Part shown: piece after piece, positions 17,608-25,664 of the stretch
Numbering within the stretch: position 1 is the first letter of the stretch
Layout: each line of letters starts with the position of its first letter
NCBI GenBank assembly: GCA_037447215.1
Contig: JBBIHB010000001.1
Location: 186,001-250,000 of the forward strand
Length of the DNA stretch: 64,000 nucleotides
Direction: 5' to 3'
Origin: UBA1413 sp037447215
Lineage (GTDB): Bacteria > Bacteroidota > Bacteroidia > Bacteroidales > Prolixibacteraceae
Position numbers and translations under genes: made by a program
The notes under the pieces: model-generated
What the model was told of the DNA's origin: nothing
Database searches by the model: none
What the model saw: only the letters and a program-made list of their open reading frames with translations

Positions 17608-17997
17608 CTATTCCGTTAAAACCATACGTTTCATGTCAATCTGTTTGCCGTCGGCAATAAGCCCATACAAGTAAACCCCTGCAATAAACTTTGGCCAAAT
17701 AAGTTGACCTTCATCGTTATAATAACTATAACCTTCCTTTTTTAACATACTAAGATTTAATATCCCATTAACAACTTCATAAGTTGCACCAATTGAATCA
17801 ATAAAAATACAGTTTCCTCTTCCAAAGTTTTCAACTACATTCCATTTATTTAAATCTAATGAACTCTGGCTAAAATCCTCACTAAAAATTGTATAAGACC
17901 AATTTTTATCCCAATCGCGAGGATTATAAGGTAACAATTGAGCATAAATTTTTAAATCTATCACTATAATAAAAATGAGAGTAATTAATGTTTTCAT
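17608..17997 (-). CDS. Short secreted protein: GH16-like head joined to a sorting tail
   Basis: 129 residues in one open frame. A signal peptide (about 1-19, ending IYAQ) leads into FSEDFSQSSLDLNKWNVVENFGRGNC, a segment like the N-terminal strands of family 16 glycoside hydrolases and related concanavalin-like lectins. After some 60 residues it passes abruptly to KFIAGVYLYGLIADGKQIDM and KRMVLTE, the extreme C-terminal tail of Bacteroidota secreted proteins. The catalytic ExDxxE core of GH16 is absent. The most economical view is an in-frame internal deletion of a much longer enzyme. The remaining product could still be secreted but should have no glycosidase activity. Confidence 0.65.
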   Translation of the reverse strand: MKTLITLIFIIVIDLKIYAQLLPYNPRDWDKNWSYTIFSEDFSQSSLDLNKWNVVENFGRGNCIFIDSIGATYEVVNGILNLSMLKKEGYSYYNDEGQLIWPKFIAGVYLYGLIADGKQIDMKRMVLTE

Positions 17998-18007
17998 ATT
18001 CAGAATG

Positions 18008-18646
18008 TTAAAAATTTGAACAAATACTTATCCCATAAACAAAAGATTTATATTGCCAATCATTATTATCTGACAATAAAATTCTATATCCAATAAAAGG
18101 CGCCAAGCTGATTGTGCCACCATTAAACTGTATCAGTCTTTGAGCGATGCCAAGATTTACATCGGTATAAAAGCGGTCAAATTTTGTTGGAATTTTGTAA
18201 TATGACTGGTTTTTCCCAAAATATTCTGCATGGATACGATATCCGGGGATAATCCCCAAGTAGGCAGAATAGATAATTGATGCACCAGTTTTTGCTTCAA
18301 AGTAGAAAGGCAGGCTTAGGTCGAAAAGTGAATGCCGCCGGGTTTATTCTGATGAGAAAGGCCACCAACCAAAATCATCGCGCCACACAAGCCTGCTTAC
18401 ACTTTCAAACCAATTGTGTTCCCCATACATAAACCCTATACCGGTTGAGAATTTGACTGTGTTGTTCAACTTGTGGTGGGACAGTAACTCAAGTCCCGGA
18501 TCAACCGAATAATTATAATCGTTATCCTGATTTGTTAAAACAGGGTGTTGTAGTTTCATGTTTATACTAAACCGATAGACCATATTCTGCGATTTTGCAT
18601 TGATGCTGATGATTGATAATACAATGGCGATTATTAAGAATTGCAT
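18008..18646 (-). pseudogene. Outer-membrane beta-barrel protein, interrupted by an in-frame TAA
   Basis: A signal peptide (about 1-19, ending NAKSQ) starts a 212-codon frame of alternating polar/hydrophobic strands: NMVYRFSINMKLQHP, LSHHKLNNTVKFSTGIGFMYG, and after the lesion SLFDLSLPFYFEAKTGASIIY and a C-terminal SFVYGISICSNF ending in Phe, as small outer-membrane barrels do. A TAA at 18344-18346 follows WWPFSSE; the same frame continues TRRHSLFDLSLPF. A one-base change of a Glu, Lys or Gln codon would explain it. It is the first gene of the decayed operon (10 nt before the GH16-like gene). Confidence 0.8.
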
Positions 18647-19118
18647 ATTGGAGTGAATTATTTTTATAATTCATAACCTAGGTAATTTTAAAAATCCGTA
18701 TTACCTCCTTACTTTACGTAAGGCGGCAAAAACAATAAAAGTATTCATGGAAGGAAAGTTGATATATAAATTTTTTTCATACAAAATGGTTCCTGTCAAT
18801 TTAATATCAATAATTTTGTCTTGATTAACTGCTGGTTGTGTTTTTGGGTATTTTCCCGGTATTAAACTATATGTTGAAAACTGGATTCCAACACATCAAT
18901 CACTTGTATTTAAGGCTAATGTCATATTCCTGGTTTTTTAAATTGGCCAGCGTTGCTCCAGGCGTACAGGAGCTACATTGGCTTTTGTTTTTAAATTTAT
19001 GGATAAAATATTTAAAAAGTAATAGCAGGTTTACAGGGCAATCCCCCCCATACAAAAACAGTTTTAATGTAGAGATAATAAGGGGTTTAGGCAAAATGAT
19101 AGAAAATGTTAAATATTT
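18647..19118. other. 472-nt intergenic region with two small inverted repeats
   Basis: No gene was found. Near its left end are aggtaat (18680-18686) paired with attacct (18700-18706) and an overlapping ccttac/gtaagg pair just after it. They lie upstream of the outer-membrane protein gene on the minus strand and could be regulatory. The rest is AT-rich, with scattered short frames lacking similarity. Confidence 0.45.
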
Positions 19119-19745
19119 TTATCGACTCATACTCTGCTCAAAATCAAGGCGGTTTACAATGGAGCGGCCAAGGGTAATTTCATCGGTGTATTCCAGGTCG
19201 TCGCCTACAGATATTCCCCGGGCCAGAGTAGTAACAACCACACTGAATGGCTTTAGCTTACGAAAAATATAATAATTGGTGGTATCGCCTTCCATGGTTG
19301 TGGGCAAGGCCAGAATTACTTCATCAATACCGCCTGCTTCAACTCTTTTGATCAGTGAGTCGATTTCGAGATGCGATGGGGCAATTCCATCCATTGGTGA
19401 AATAATGCCGCCCAAAACATGGTATAAACCATTGAACTGATGGGTATTTTCGACCGACATCACATCCCTGATATTTTCGACAACACAAACAATTGAAGGA
19501 TTACGCGAAGGATTTGAGCAAATTGTACAAACTTCGGTATCGGACACATTATGGCAAATCCTGCAATGAACAATTTCGTTCCGCAGACGAACCACCGACT
19601 CACCAAACCGTGTAACCGCTTCCTTATCCTGTCTGAGTAAATGCAAAACCAATCTTAATGCAGTTTTTTTCCCGATGCCAGGGAGTTTCGAAAATTCGTT
19701 TACAGCATTTTCGAGTAACCTCGAAGAATAATTTTCGATATGCAT
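19119..19745 (-). CDS. recR: Recombination protein RecR
   Basis: 208 residues, close to the usual 195-205. The helix-hairpin-helix at the N-terminus (FSKLPGIGKKTALRLVLHLL, about 18-37), the four-cysteine zinc finger (about 60-75: CRICHNVSDTEVCTIC) and the Toprim domain (VVENIRDVMSVE, then ILALPTTMEGDTT) are all present. RecR acts with RecF/RecO in recombinational repair by helping RecA load on gapped DNA. The dNK gene ends about 10 nt upstream, so both are probably co-transcribed. The C-terminus is slightly longer than usual but looks natural. Confidence 0.96.
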   Translation of the reverse strand: MHIENYSSRLLENAVNEFSKLPGIGKKTALRLVLHLLRQDKEAVTRFGESVVRLRNEIVHCRICHNVSDTEVCTICSNPSRNPSIVCVVENIRDVMSVENTHQFNGLYHVLGGIISPMDGIAPSHLEIDSLIKRVEAGGIDEVILALPTTMEGDTTNYYIFRKLKPFSVVVTTLARGISVGDDLEYTDEITLGRSIVNRLDFEQSMSR

Positions 19746-19754
19746 TTTTAAATA

Positions 19755-20369
19755 TTAAAAAAGGCCATGTATTAATGCGTCAATTTTGTTGATTACCGTG
19801 CTCAAATCTTCTTTACTGGTAGCAAAATTAAGTTCATCAACATTAATAATGAGCAACTTACCCAAAGTATAGCCTTTTATCCATTTCTCATATCTGTCGT
19901 TGAGTTGCCGCAGGTAATCGAGCCGGATAGAATTTTCGTATTCTCTCCCGCGTTTCTCAATCTGGTTGACGAGGGTAGGAATTGTAGCCCTGAGGTAAAT
20001 CAGGAGATCGGGTGGCTGAACCAGGCTTGTCATCAGGTCGAATAGTGTTTTATAGTTTTTGAAATCGCGGGTGCTCATCAATCCCATAGAATGAAGGTTA
20101 GGGGCAAAAATCTCTGCATCTTCATATATAGTCCTATCCTGAACAATTGTTTTCCCCGACTTGCGGATTTCCAATATCTGGTTGAACCTCGAATTCAGAA
20201 AGTAAATCTGAAGATTGAACGACCAGCGTTGCATATCGTTGTAGAAATCGTTGAGATAGGGATTATCGTCCACATCTTCGTAATTGGCTGACCATCCGTA
20301 ATGTTTAGAAAGAAGCTCGGTCAGGGTAGTTTTGCCTGCACCAATGTTTCCGGCGACTGCAATATGCAT
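19755..20369 (-). CDS. Deoxynucleoside kinase
   Basis: 204 residues. Walker A GNIGAGKTTLTELL (about 8-21), the DRTIYEDAEIFA segment with the ERS/DRS-like catalytic region (about 78-89), and the lid-type Arg-rich stretch (RGREYENSIRLDYLRQLNDRYEKWI, about 135-160) define the deoxynucleoside kinase family (deoxyadenosine/deoxyguanosine/thymidine kinase-2 type). It salvages deoxynucleosides by ATP-dependent 5'-phosphorylation. The exact base specificity cannot be read. recR follows at 10 nt. Confidence 0.9.
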   Translation of the reverse strand: MHIAVAGNIGAGKTTLTELLSKHYGWSANYEDVDDNPYLNDFYNDMQRWSFNLQIYFLNSRFNQILEIRKSGKTIVQDRTIYEDAEIFAPNLHSMGLMSTRDFKNYKTLFDLMTSLVQPPDLLIYLRATIPTLVNQIEKRGREYENSIRLDYLRQLNDRYEKWIKGYTLGKLLIINVDELNFATSKEDLSTVINKIDALIHGLF

Positions 20370-20410
20370 AGTTTCGATTTTTTAAGTTGCAACAAATTTA
20401 ACAGCTATTT

Positions 20411-21940
20411 TCAATTCAACAATTCGAGAAGTTGATCTAAATATTGACGATCGTTCGATAATCGGGGAATTTTATTTTGCCCTCCGATCTTACCTCTCAT
20501 TTTCATCCACTTATAAAAAGTACCCTGAGGGGCGTTTACTAAATGGGGCATTTCGAGGGTCAGGTTTTTATGCCGTTTGGCTTCATAGTCCGAATTGAGC
20601 ATTTTCAGGGCATTATCGAGGCACGAAACAAACTGTTCGAGGGTTTGTGGCTGTTTCTGAAATTCGATAATCCACTGGTGCGCACCTTTATTACCCAACC
20701 CCATAAAAACAGGACCTGCGGTATATTCGCTGATAATGGCACCGGTACTTTCACAGGCAATCCGCAAAGCCTGTTCGGCATTATCAACAATCACCTCTTC
20801 TCCAAATGCGTTGATGAAGTGTTTCGTCCTTCCGGTAATTTTTATTTTATACGGATACTTTGATGTGAACTTTACTGTGTCGCCGATAATATATCGCCAT
20901 AAACCCCCATTTGTACTGATAACCATGGCATAATTTTCGTCCATCTCCACCTCCGAAAGTGGAAGAACTGTTGGGTTACTGCTCCCCCACTCCGTCATGG
21001 GAATAAATTCATAGAACACTCCTATATCGAGCATTAGCAACATATCGTGGGTACTTGGGTTATCCTGAATGGCAAAAAAACCTTCGGAAGCATTGTAAGT
21101 TTCCATATAATTCATGGAAGGTGAAGGGATGATTTCCCTGAATTGCTCCCTGTATGGATCGAAATTCACACCTCCGTGAATAAACAGTTCAAGGTTAGGC
21201 CATACTTCAAGAATATTTGACTTTCCAGTCCTCTCGAGTACTTTTTTTAACATTACAAGGTACCACGATGGTACACCTGCCATACTGGTAACATTTTTGT
21301 TGACCGACGTATCTATAATTTTATCAATTTTCTCTTCAAACTCTTCAATCAGGGCGATCCCGGGCGGAGGAATCCGGATAAATTCTGTCCAGAATGGAAC
21401 ATTTTCAATAAGAATAGCCGACAAGTCGCCGTAATAGGATTTGTTGCCGAAATTATTTATACGGGTGCTGCCTCCAAGTGTCAGCGATTTGCCCCATATC
21501 AGATTGGTTTCGGGGTGGTTTTTTAAATATAGGGCAAGAACATCTTTCCCACCCCTGAAATGACAATCCTCGAGTGCTTCACTGGTAACCGGAATAAATT
21601 TGCTTTTGTCGCTGGTAGTCCCCGATGATTTGGCAAACCACTTCACCTCACCCGGCCAGAGAATATCACGCTCACCCTGCCTCAATCGGTCAACCCAGGG
21701 TTTAATATCTTCGTAGTTCTGAAGTGGCACTCTTTTCTGATATTCCTTAACAGAGGTTATACCAGAGTAATCGAACTTTTTCCCCCATTCGGTATCGGCA
21801 GCCAACCTAATCAGATCAGAAAACATTTTCTGCTGGATATCGCGGGGATACTTCCCATACAATTCAATCTGATATATACGATTGACATTAAGCCAGTTAA
21901 TTATAGAATTCAAAAACGGCATATCCTGATTTTTGTCCAA
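20411..21940 (-). CDS. GH3 auxin-responsive-promoter family protein
   Basis: 509 residues, normal for bacterial GH3 proteins. The ATP-binding motif KWFAKSSGTTSDKSKFIPVT (about 102-121) and the YNASEGFFAIQ segment (about 287-297) are clear signatures of the GH3 branch of acyl-adenylate-forming enzymes. In plants these conjugate hormones to amino acids; bacterial members are widespread in Bacteroidota and mostly uncharacterised. Probably cytoplasmic. It lies on the minus strand 41 nt upstream of the deoxynucleoside kinase and divergent from cvpA. Confidence 0.92.
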   Translation of the reverse strand: MDKNQDMPFLNSIINWLNVNRIYQIELYGKYPRDIQQKMFSDLIRLAADTEWGKKFDYSGITSVKEYQKRVPLQNYEDIKPWVDRLRQGERDILWPGEVKWFAKSSGTTSDKSKFIPVTSEALEDCHFRGGKDVLALYLKNHPETNLIWGKSLTLGGSTRINNFGNKSYYGDLSAILIENVPFWTEFIRIPPPGIALIEEFEEKIDKIIDTSVNKNVTSMAGVPSWYLVMLKKVLERTGKSNILEVWPNLELFIHGGVNFDPYREQFREIIPSPSMNYMETYNASEGFFAIQDNPSTHDMLLMLDIGVFYEFIPMTEWGSSNPTVLPLSEVEMDENYAMVISTNGGLWRYIIGDTVKFTSKYPYKIKITGRTKHFINAFGEEVIVDNAEQALRIACESTGAIISEYTAGPVFMGLGNKGAHQWIIEFQKQPQTLEQFVSCLDNALKMLNSDYEAKRHKNLTLEMPHLVNAPQGTFYKWMKMRGKIGGQNKIPRLSNDRQYLDQLLELLN

Positions 21941-22019
21941 AATTAGAAAATTTTATCCGCCCAAAAGGCTGGTATAGTTTTTTTGTACCTTTAGCCATCT
22001 AAAATACTTTTCCATCATT

Positions 22020-22544
22020 ATGAATTACATAGATATCATATTACTGATCCTGATTCTCCTTTCAGCCATTAATGGGTTCAGAAAGGGTTTCATCGAAGAA
22101 TTGGCCGGCCTTGCGGCATTAATTTTAGGTATCTGGGCGGCACTGCAATTTTCGGGGCTCATTGCACAGCTCATTACTGAAAATTTTGATTACCAGAGTC
22201 GATTCCTTTCGGTAATTGCTTTTTTGGTAACATTTATTATAGTCCTGATAATTGTAAACATAATCGGCGCAATGGTAAGTAAATTAATAAAATCAATTCA
22301 TTTAGGTTTTTTGAATCAATTGGCAGGTTTGGTTTTCGGGGTTGTAAAAGGTGCCCTTGTGTTGTCTGTTTTTCTGGTAGTATTCAACAAACTCGATCAG
22401 GATGTGCATTTGATTTCGAAAGAGGCAAAACAAAACTCCCGGATGTATGAACCCGTAAAAAACTTTGCACCATCAGTATTCCCTTTTCTCGATTTCTGGG
22501 GCGAATTAGATCAGAAAGAAAAGTCCGGTGAGCAAATTCATTAG
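22020..22544 (+). CDS. CvpA family membrane protein
   Basis: 174 residues with four hydrophobic segments (about 1-16, 27-50, 60-85, 98-122). The N-terminus YIDIILLILILLSAINGFRKGFIEELAGL is the CvpA hallmark, with the Asn-Gly-x-x-x-Gly pattern. CvpA proteins are inner-membrane proteins linked to colicin V production in E. coli and to envelope stress and cell division in other bacteria; the precise role is unclear. The next gene starts 7 nt downstream, implying an operon. Confidence 0.88.
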   Translation: MNYIDIILLILILLSAINGFRKGFIEELAGLAALILGIWAALQFSGLIAQLITENFDYQSRFLSVIAFLVTFIIVLIIVNIIGAMVSKLIKSIHLGFLNQLAGLVFGVVKGALVLSVFLVVFNKLDQDVHLISKEAKQNSRMYEPVKNFAPSVFPFLDFWGELDQKEKSGEQIH

Positions 22545-22550
22545 CACATT

Positions 22551-23801
22551 ATGCCGGGTCCCGATATTTTCCTGTTCAATCCTACCTGCGATTTTGCCAT
22601 AGCCAACAAAACAGCGAGCTGGAAGCCTAATTTGCTGCTGCAAACGATGGAGAGGGATCTTACAAACTTGCCGCAGTTTTTATGCCAGCAAAACGATATA
22701 GTCCTTGTTCACGAAATCCCATCAGAGCAGCTTCTTAAAAATCTTCACCTCGCAGGTTTTACAATTCCCCGTTTTAAAACCATTACTGAATCTCTCAGCG
22801 ACCAAATCTTTATTTCGGAACCCATATCACACCTCAGGCCATGGGGTTGGAGTCCGGCAGCCCATAACCTTTTAAAACCTTTTAAAGCATCATGCAGTAA
22901 AACTTTTTATAAATCGCCCATCAGCAACTGGAACGAACAGCAACGCAGGCTTTTCAGCCGCTCAACAGCACTCGGTCTTTTAGATAGCATGTTAAAGAAT
23001 TACAAACACAAATCGTTTATCGACGCAGGTTTTTTACCACAACCTTGCGATTCGGTCGAACAGATCGAAAAACTTTACCTGAAATGGGGAAAACTTATGG
23101 TAAAGCTCCCCTGGAGTAGCTCGGGCAGGGGGTTACAGCAAGTTACCAGTTACCCTTTACATAAATCAATCAGGCAACGATTGGAGGGAATGATACAAAA
23201 CCAGGGGATTGTTATGGTTGAACCGTTGCTGAATAAAATTTTTGATTTAGGCTTTCTTTATGAAATTCTCCCGGATGGTATTCAATTTCTTGGCTATTCG
23301 AGGTTTTTTACCGACAGTAAGGGCCAGTACAAGGGAAATTATCTTAAAGGATATCCCACATCCGTACCCCACGTTGAAAAAAGATTCATCGATTCGATGG
23401 AAAAATTACTCCCTTCCATTCACATCCAAATGTTAACAGAAATGGAAATTCCATCGCACTATCATGGCCCAATCGGTATTGACACTTTGATATTCCGCGA
23501 TGATGCCGGTTTACTCAAAATCAATCCAATCCTCGAAATCAACTGGAGATATACAATGGGGCATGTGGCATTGAATATAGAAAAACGGATTATCCCAAAA
23601 TCGGTAGGAACATTCGGAATCTGGTTCAACAAACATAAATCATTTACCAGATATGCTTTGGAAAGAATTCAAAGCCATCCCCTTACTTTAGAATCAGGAA
23701 TGGTCGCTTCAGGATTTGTCCCTATTTCTGAATTTACAAAGGACAACATTTTTGGTGCTTATCTCGATGTTGTCAATTCTCCCTTGTCTCCGTCATTTTA
23801 A
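22551..23801 (+). CDS. Uncharacterised ATP-grasp-like protein
   Basis: 416 residues, no signal peptide. I do not recognise a named family. Several segments look like an ATP-grasp enzyme: GKLMVKLPWSSSGRGLQQV (about 178-196) resembles the nucleotide-binding Lys plus glycine-rich loop; GPIGIDTLIF (about 305-314) and INPILEINWRYTMG (about 324-337) resemble the acidic metal-binding strand and the Glu-x-Asn motif. The N-terminus FLFNPTCDFAIANKT and the HLRPWGWSPAAHN segment look family-specific. It probably ligates a carboxylate to an amine or thiol using ATP, but substrate and pathway are unknown. It follows cvpA at 6 nt, and its last 29 bases overlap the convergent DUF1338 gene. Confidence 0.6.
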   Translation: MPGPDIFLFNPTCDFAIANKTASWKPNLLLQTMERDLTNLPQFLCQQNDIVLVHEIPSEQLLKNLHLAGFTIPRFKTITESLSDQIFISEPISHLRPWGWSPAAHNLLKPFKASCSKTFYKSPISNWNEQQRRLFSRSTALGLLDSMLKNYKHKSFIDAGFLPQPCDSVEQIEKLYLKWGKLMVKLPWSSSGRGLQQVTSYPLHKSIRQRLEGMIQNQGIVMVEPLLNKIFDLGFLYEILPDGIQFLGYSRFFTDSKGQYKGNYLKGYPTSVPHVEKRFIDSMEKLLPSIHIQMLTEMEIPSHYHGPIGIDTLIFRDDAGLLKINPILEINWRYTMGHVALNIEKRIIPKSVGTFGIWFNKHKSFTRYALERIQSHPLTLESGMVASGFVPISEFTKDNIFGAYLDVVNSPLSPSF

Positions 23802-24699
23802 ATAGTTGGGTATCCTGATCGGGAATAAAGCCTGTAAACAATTTTTCACCTCCCTCGCCGATGATATAACCGCGCTCTGTAAATTCATAATAGGCATAAG
23901 TCCAATCCATCTCTTCAATTTCGCCATTCTCACCCCTGAAAGGAATGGTTTCCTTCACAGCAAGTGTTGCCGATTGCCTGAGGATGCTCCCCTTTTTCCC
24001 TTCAAGTTCGTTTTTCATAGGAATACCTTCCTCTGCCATTGCCCTGCAGGTAGTTTCAATATCGGGCCAAATAGAGACACCCTGAAAATTGATTGCAGCA
24101 GCAAAATGGTTTACAGAATTTCCATGAAGTAGGGTCCATGCTGCATATGGTGAAACATCATTGATTTTTAATAAATCATCCTTTGTGGGCAGTTTCCAGG
24201 GCCTTCTGAAATACCCGGTCAATTCTTCAACAAGAATTTCACCTGCCTCGTTGGTGATTGAACCCTTGTTGCCGAGATTATTCAAGAGTTCGATAGCTTC
24301 ATCGGAAATCAGATAATGAGTTTCGGCAACACAATCGTTAATTATAAACTGAGCCCAGCCGGGCAATTCAGCAACTTCGAGCTGGCTGACAAATATTTTT
24401 GGCAATAATGGGTCGGGATGCTCAAAATGGGCAGCAGTTGCCTTCATTTTAGAAAATTTATATTTCCCCGACTTCTGGTAGTTCAGTATTTCGAACAGAT
24501 GACCCAATGCTTTGATCCCATTGGGTTGCTCTCCTGTATTTGTATTGAAAGTACGGAAAGAAATATGGTCATGCGCCACCTTTCCCCCTTTTTCGGTAAC
24601 CAGGTCGGAATAAATCCGTGCATAGGGTACGCGTCGGATGTATTGCTGCCAAAGGTTTTCAGTCAAACCTTTCATCAGCTTGACAGATGTTGTTTTCAT
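23773..24699 (-). CDS. DUF1338 family protein (HGLS/YdcJ-like dioxygenase)
   Basis: 308 residues. The GKVAHDHISFRTFNT segment (about 39-53), with the conserved first metal-ligand His, and later Glu-rich strands with FTERGYIIGEGGEKLFTG (about 273-290) match the DUF1338 family. Members include the 2-oxoadipate dioxygenase/decarboxylase HglS, an iron(II) vicinal-oxygen-chelate enzyme in lysine catabolism. Many Bacteroidota carry homologues of unknown substrate, so the specific reaction is left open. The 3' end overlaps the convergent gene by 29 bp. Confidence 0.85.
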   Translation of the reverse strand: MKTTSVKLMKGLTENLWQQYIRRVPYARIYSDLVTEKGGKVAHDHISFRTFNTNTGEQPNGIKALGHLFEILNYQKSGKYKFSKMKATAAHFEHPDPLLPKIFVSQLEVAELPGWAQFIINDCVAETHYLISDEAIELLNNLGNKGSITNEAGEILVEELTGYFRRPWKLPTKDDLLKINDVSPYAAWTLLHGNSVNHFAAAINFQGVSIWPDIETTCRAMAEEGIPMKNELEGKKGSILRQSATLAVKETIPFRGENGEIEEMDWTYAYYEFTERGYIIGEGGEKLFTGFIPDQDTQLFKMTETREN

Positions 24700-24775
24700 A
24701 AAAACAGTATTTTTTTATTAAACTGAAAACTGCTGCTTCAGGTTACCAAAAAAAATATGTTTTACAATATTTTTT

Positions 24776-25633
24776 CTACAACTTTAATTGTTTCAGATAA
24801 TTGGCACTGTTTTGCAAACAATTGATGCCATCAGTTTCACCATCGCGTTCTACAAAATAATGCTTAATCCCCTGATCTATAGCAACTTTCATAATCGGTT
24901 CAAAATCAATTATACCATCGCCCGGACATGCAAAACTTCTGTCGGTTTCGTTGTCCATATCCTTCAGATGGAGTATGGTATATCTTCCAGCATATTTTTT
25001 GAGGGTTTCAAGTGGATCGGCCCCACCCTTTTTCACCCAATAAATATCCAACTCGACGCTCACCAGATTTGGATCGACCCACTTCATCAGCAAATCAAAA
25101 GGAAGCCCCTCACCAGTGTTTTTTAAAAATTCTTTATCGTGGTTGTGCCAGCAAAATTTCAGGCCGGCTTTTTTGCACATTTCTCCTATTTTGTTGAGGG
25201 TTTCGGCCGACTGCCTGCATTGATCGGCAGTAATATTGTCGGCACCATCGAGCCATGGCCAGTAGCAAACCAAAAAATCATTTTCACATTCGAGAGCCCT
25301 TTCGATATGCTTTTCGGTACCGTCGAGCAATTGAACCAGGCCTAACCCACCGGCAACCGGCCTGATTCCTATACTTTTGCAGTATTGCAGCATCTCTTTT
25401 GGCGAACTGCCAAGGTTCCAACCACCTTCCATCTCGTTGTAGCCCATAGCTGCCAACGATGCAAGGGTTCCTTTCCAGTCTTCTTTCAGGAAATTATTTA
25501 CAATCCCTGAAATAAATCCCATTGAATGTAACTTCCTATCGGGGAGCCCGGCAAACAGGTGTGCTGATCCCAATACGCCTGCGGTGGTTATTGCTGACCG
25601 GAGAATAAAACTACGTCGGTTTATTGTTGTCAT
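24776..25633 (-). CDS. Sugar phosphate isomerase/epimerase family protein
   Basis: 285 residues. The N-terminus has a twin-arginine-like motif (NRRSFILRSAITTAGVLGSAHLFAG), so it is likely exported to the periplasm. The remainder is a xylose isomerase-like TIM barrel (AP endonuclease 2 family) with metal-ligand segments WHNHDKEFL (about 160-168), VELDIYWVKKGG (about 192-203), LHLKDMD (about 220-226) and a C-terminal VERDGE. It probably isomerises or epimerises a sugar. It sits 31 nt downstream of a Gfo/Idh/MocA dehydrogenase that also has a Tat-like signal, the common pairing for periplasmic oxidoreductive sugar or inositol-type metabolism. Confidence 0.88.
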   Translation of the reverse strand: MTTINRRSFILRSAITTAGVLGSAHLFAGLPDRKLHSMGFISGIVNNFLKEDWKGTLASLAAMGYNEMEGGWNLGSSPKEMLQYCKSIGIRPVAGGLGLVQLLDGTEKHIERALECENDFLVCYWPWLDGADNITADQCRQSAETLNKIGEMCKKAGLKFCWHNHDKEFLKNTGEGLPFDLLMKWVDPNLVSVELDIYWVKKGGADPLETLKKYAGRYTILHLKDMDNETDRSFACPGDGIIDFEPIMKVAIDQGIKHYFVERDGETDGINCLQNSANYLKQLKL

Positions 25634-25664
25634 GATAGTTTGAATTTAATTTTTTGTAAATCGT

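Noticed and set aside
18900..19094. 64-codon minus-strand frame with a Cys-x-x-Cys and LKNQE segment resembling a redoxin
   Set aside because: The similarity is too short, the order of motifs is wrong for a thioredoxin fold, and no neighbour supports it.
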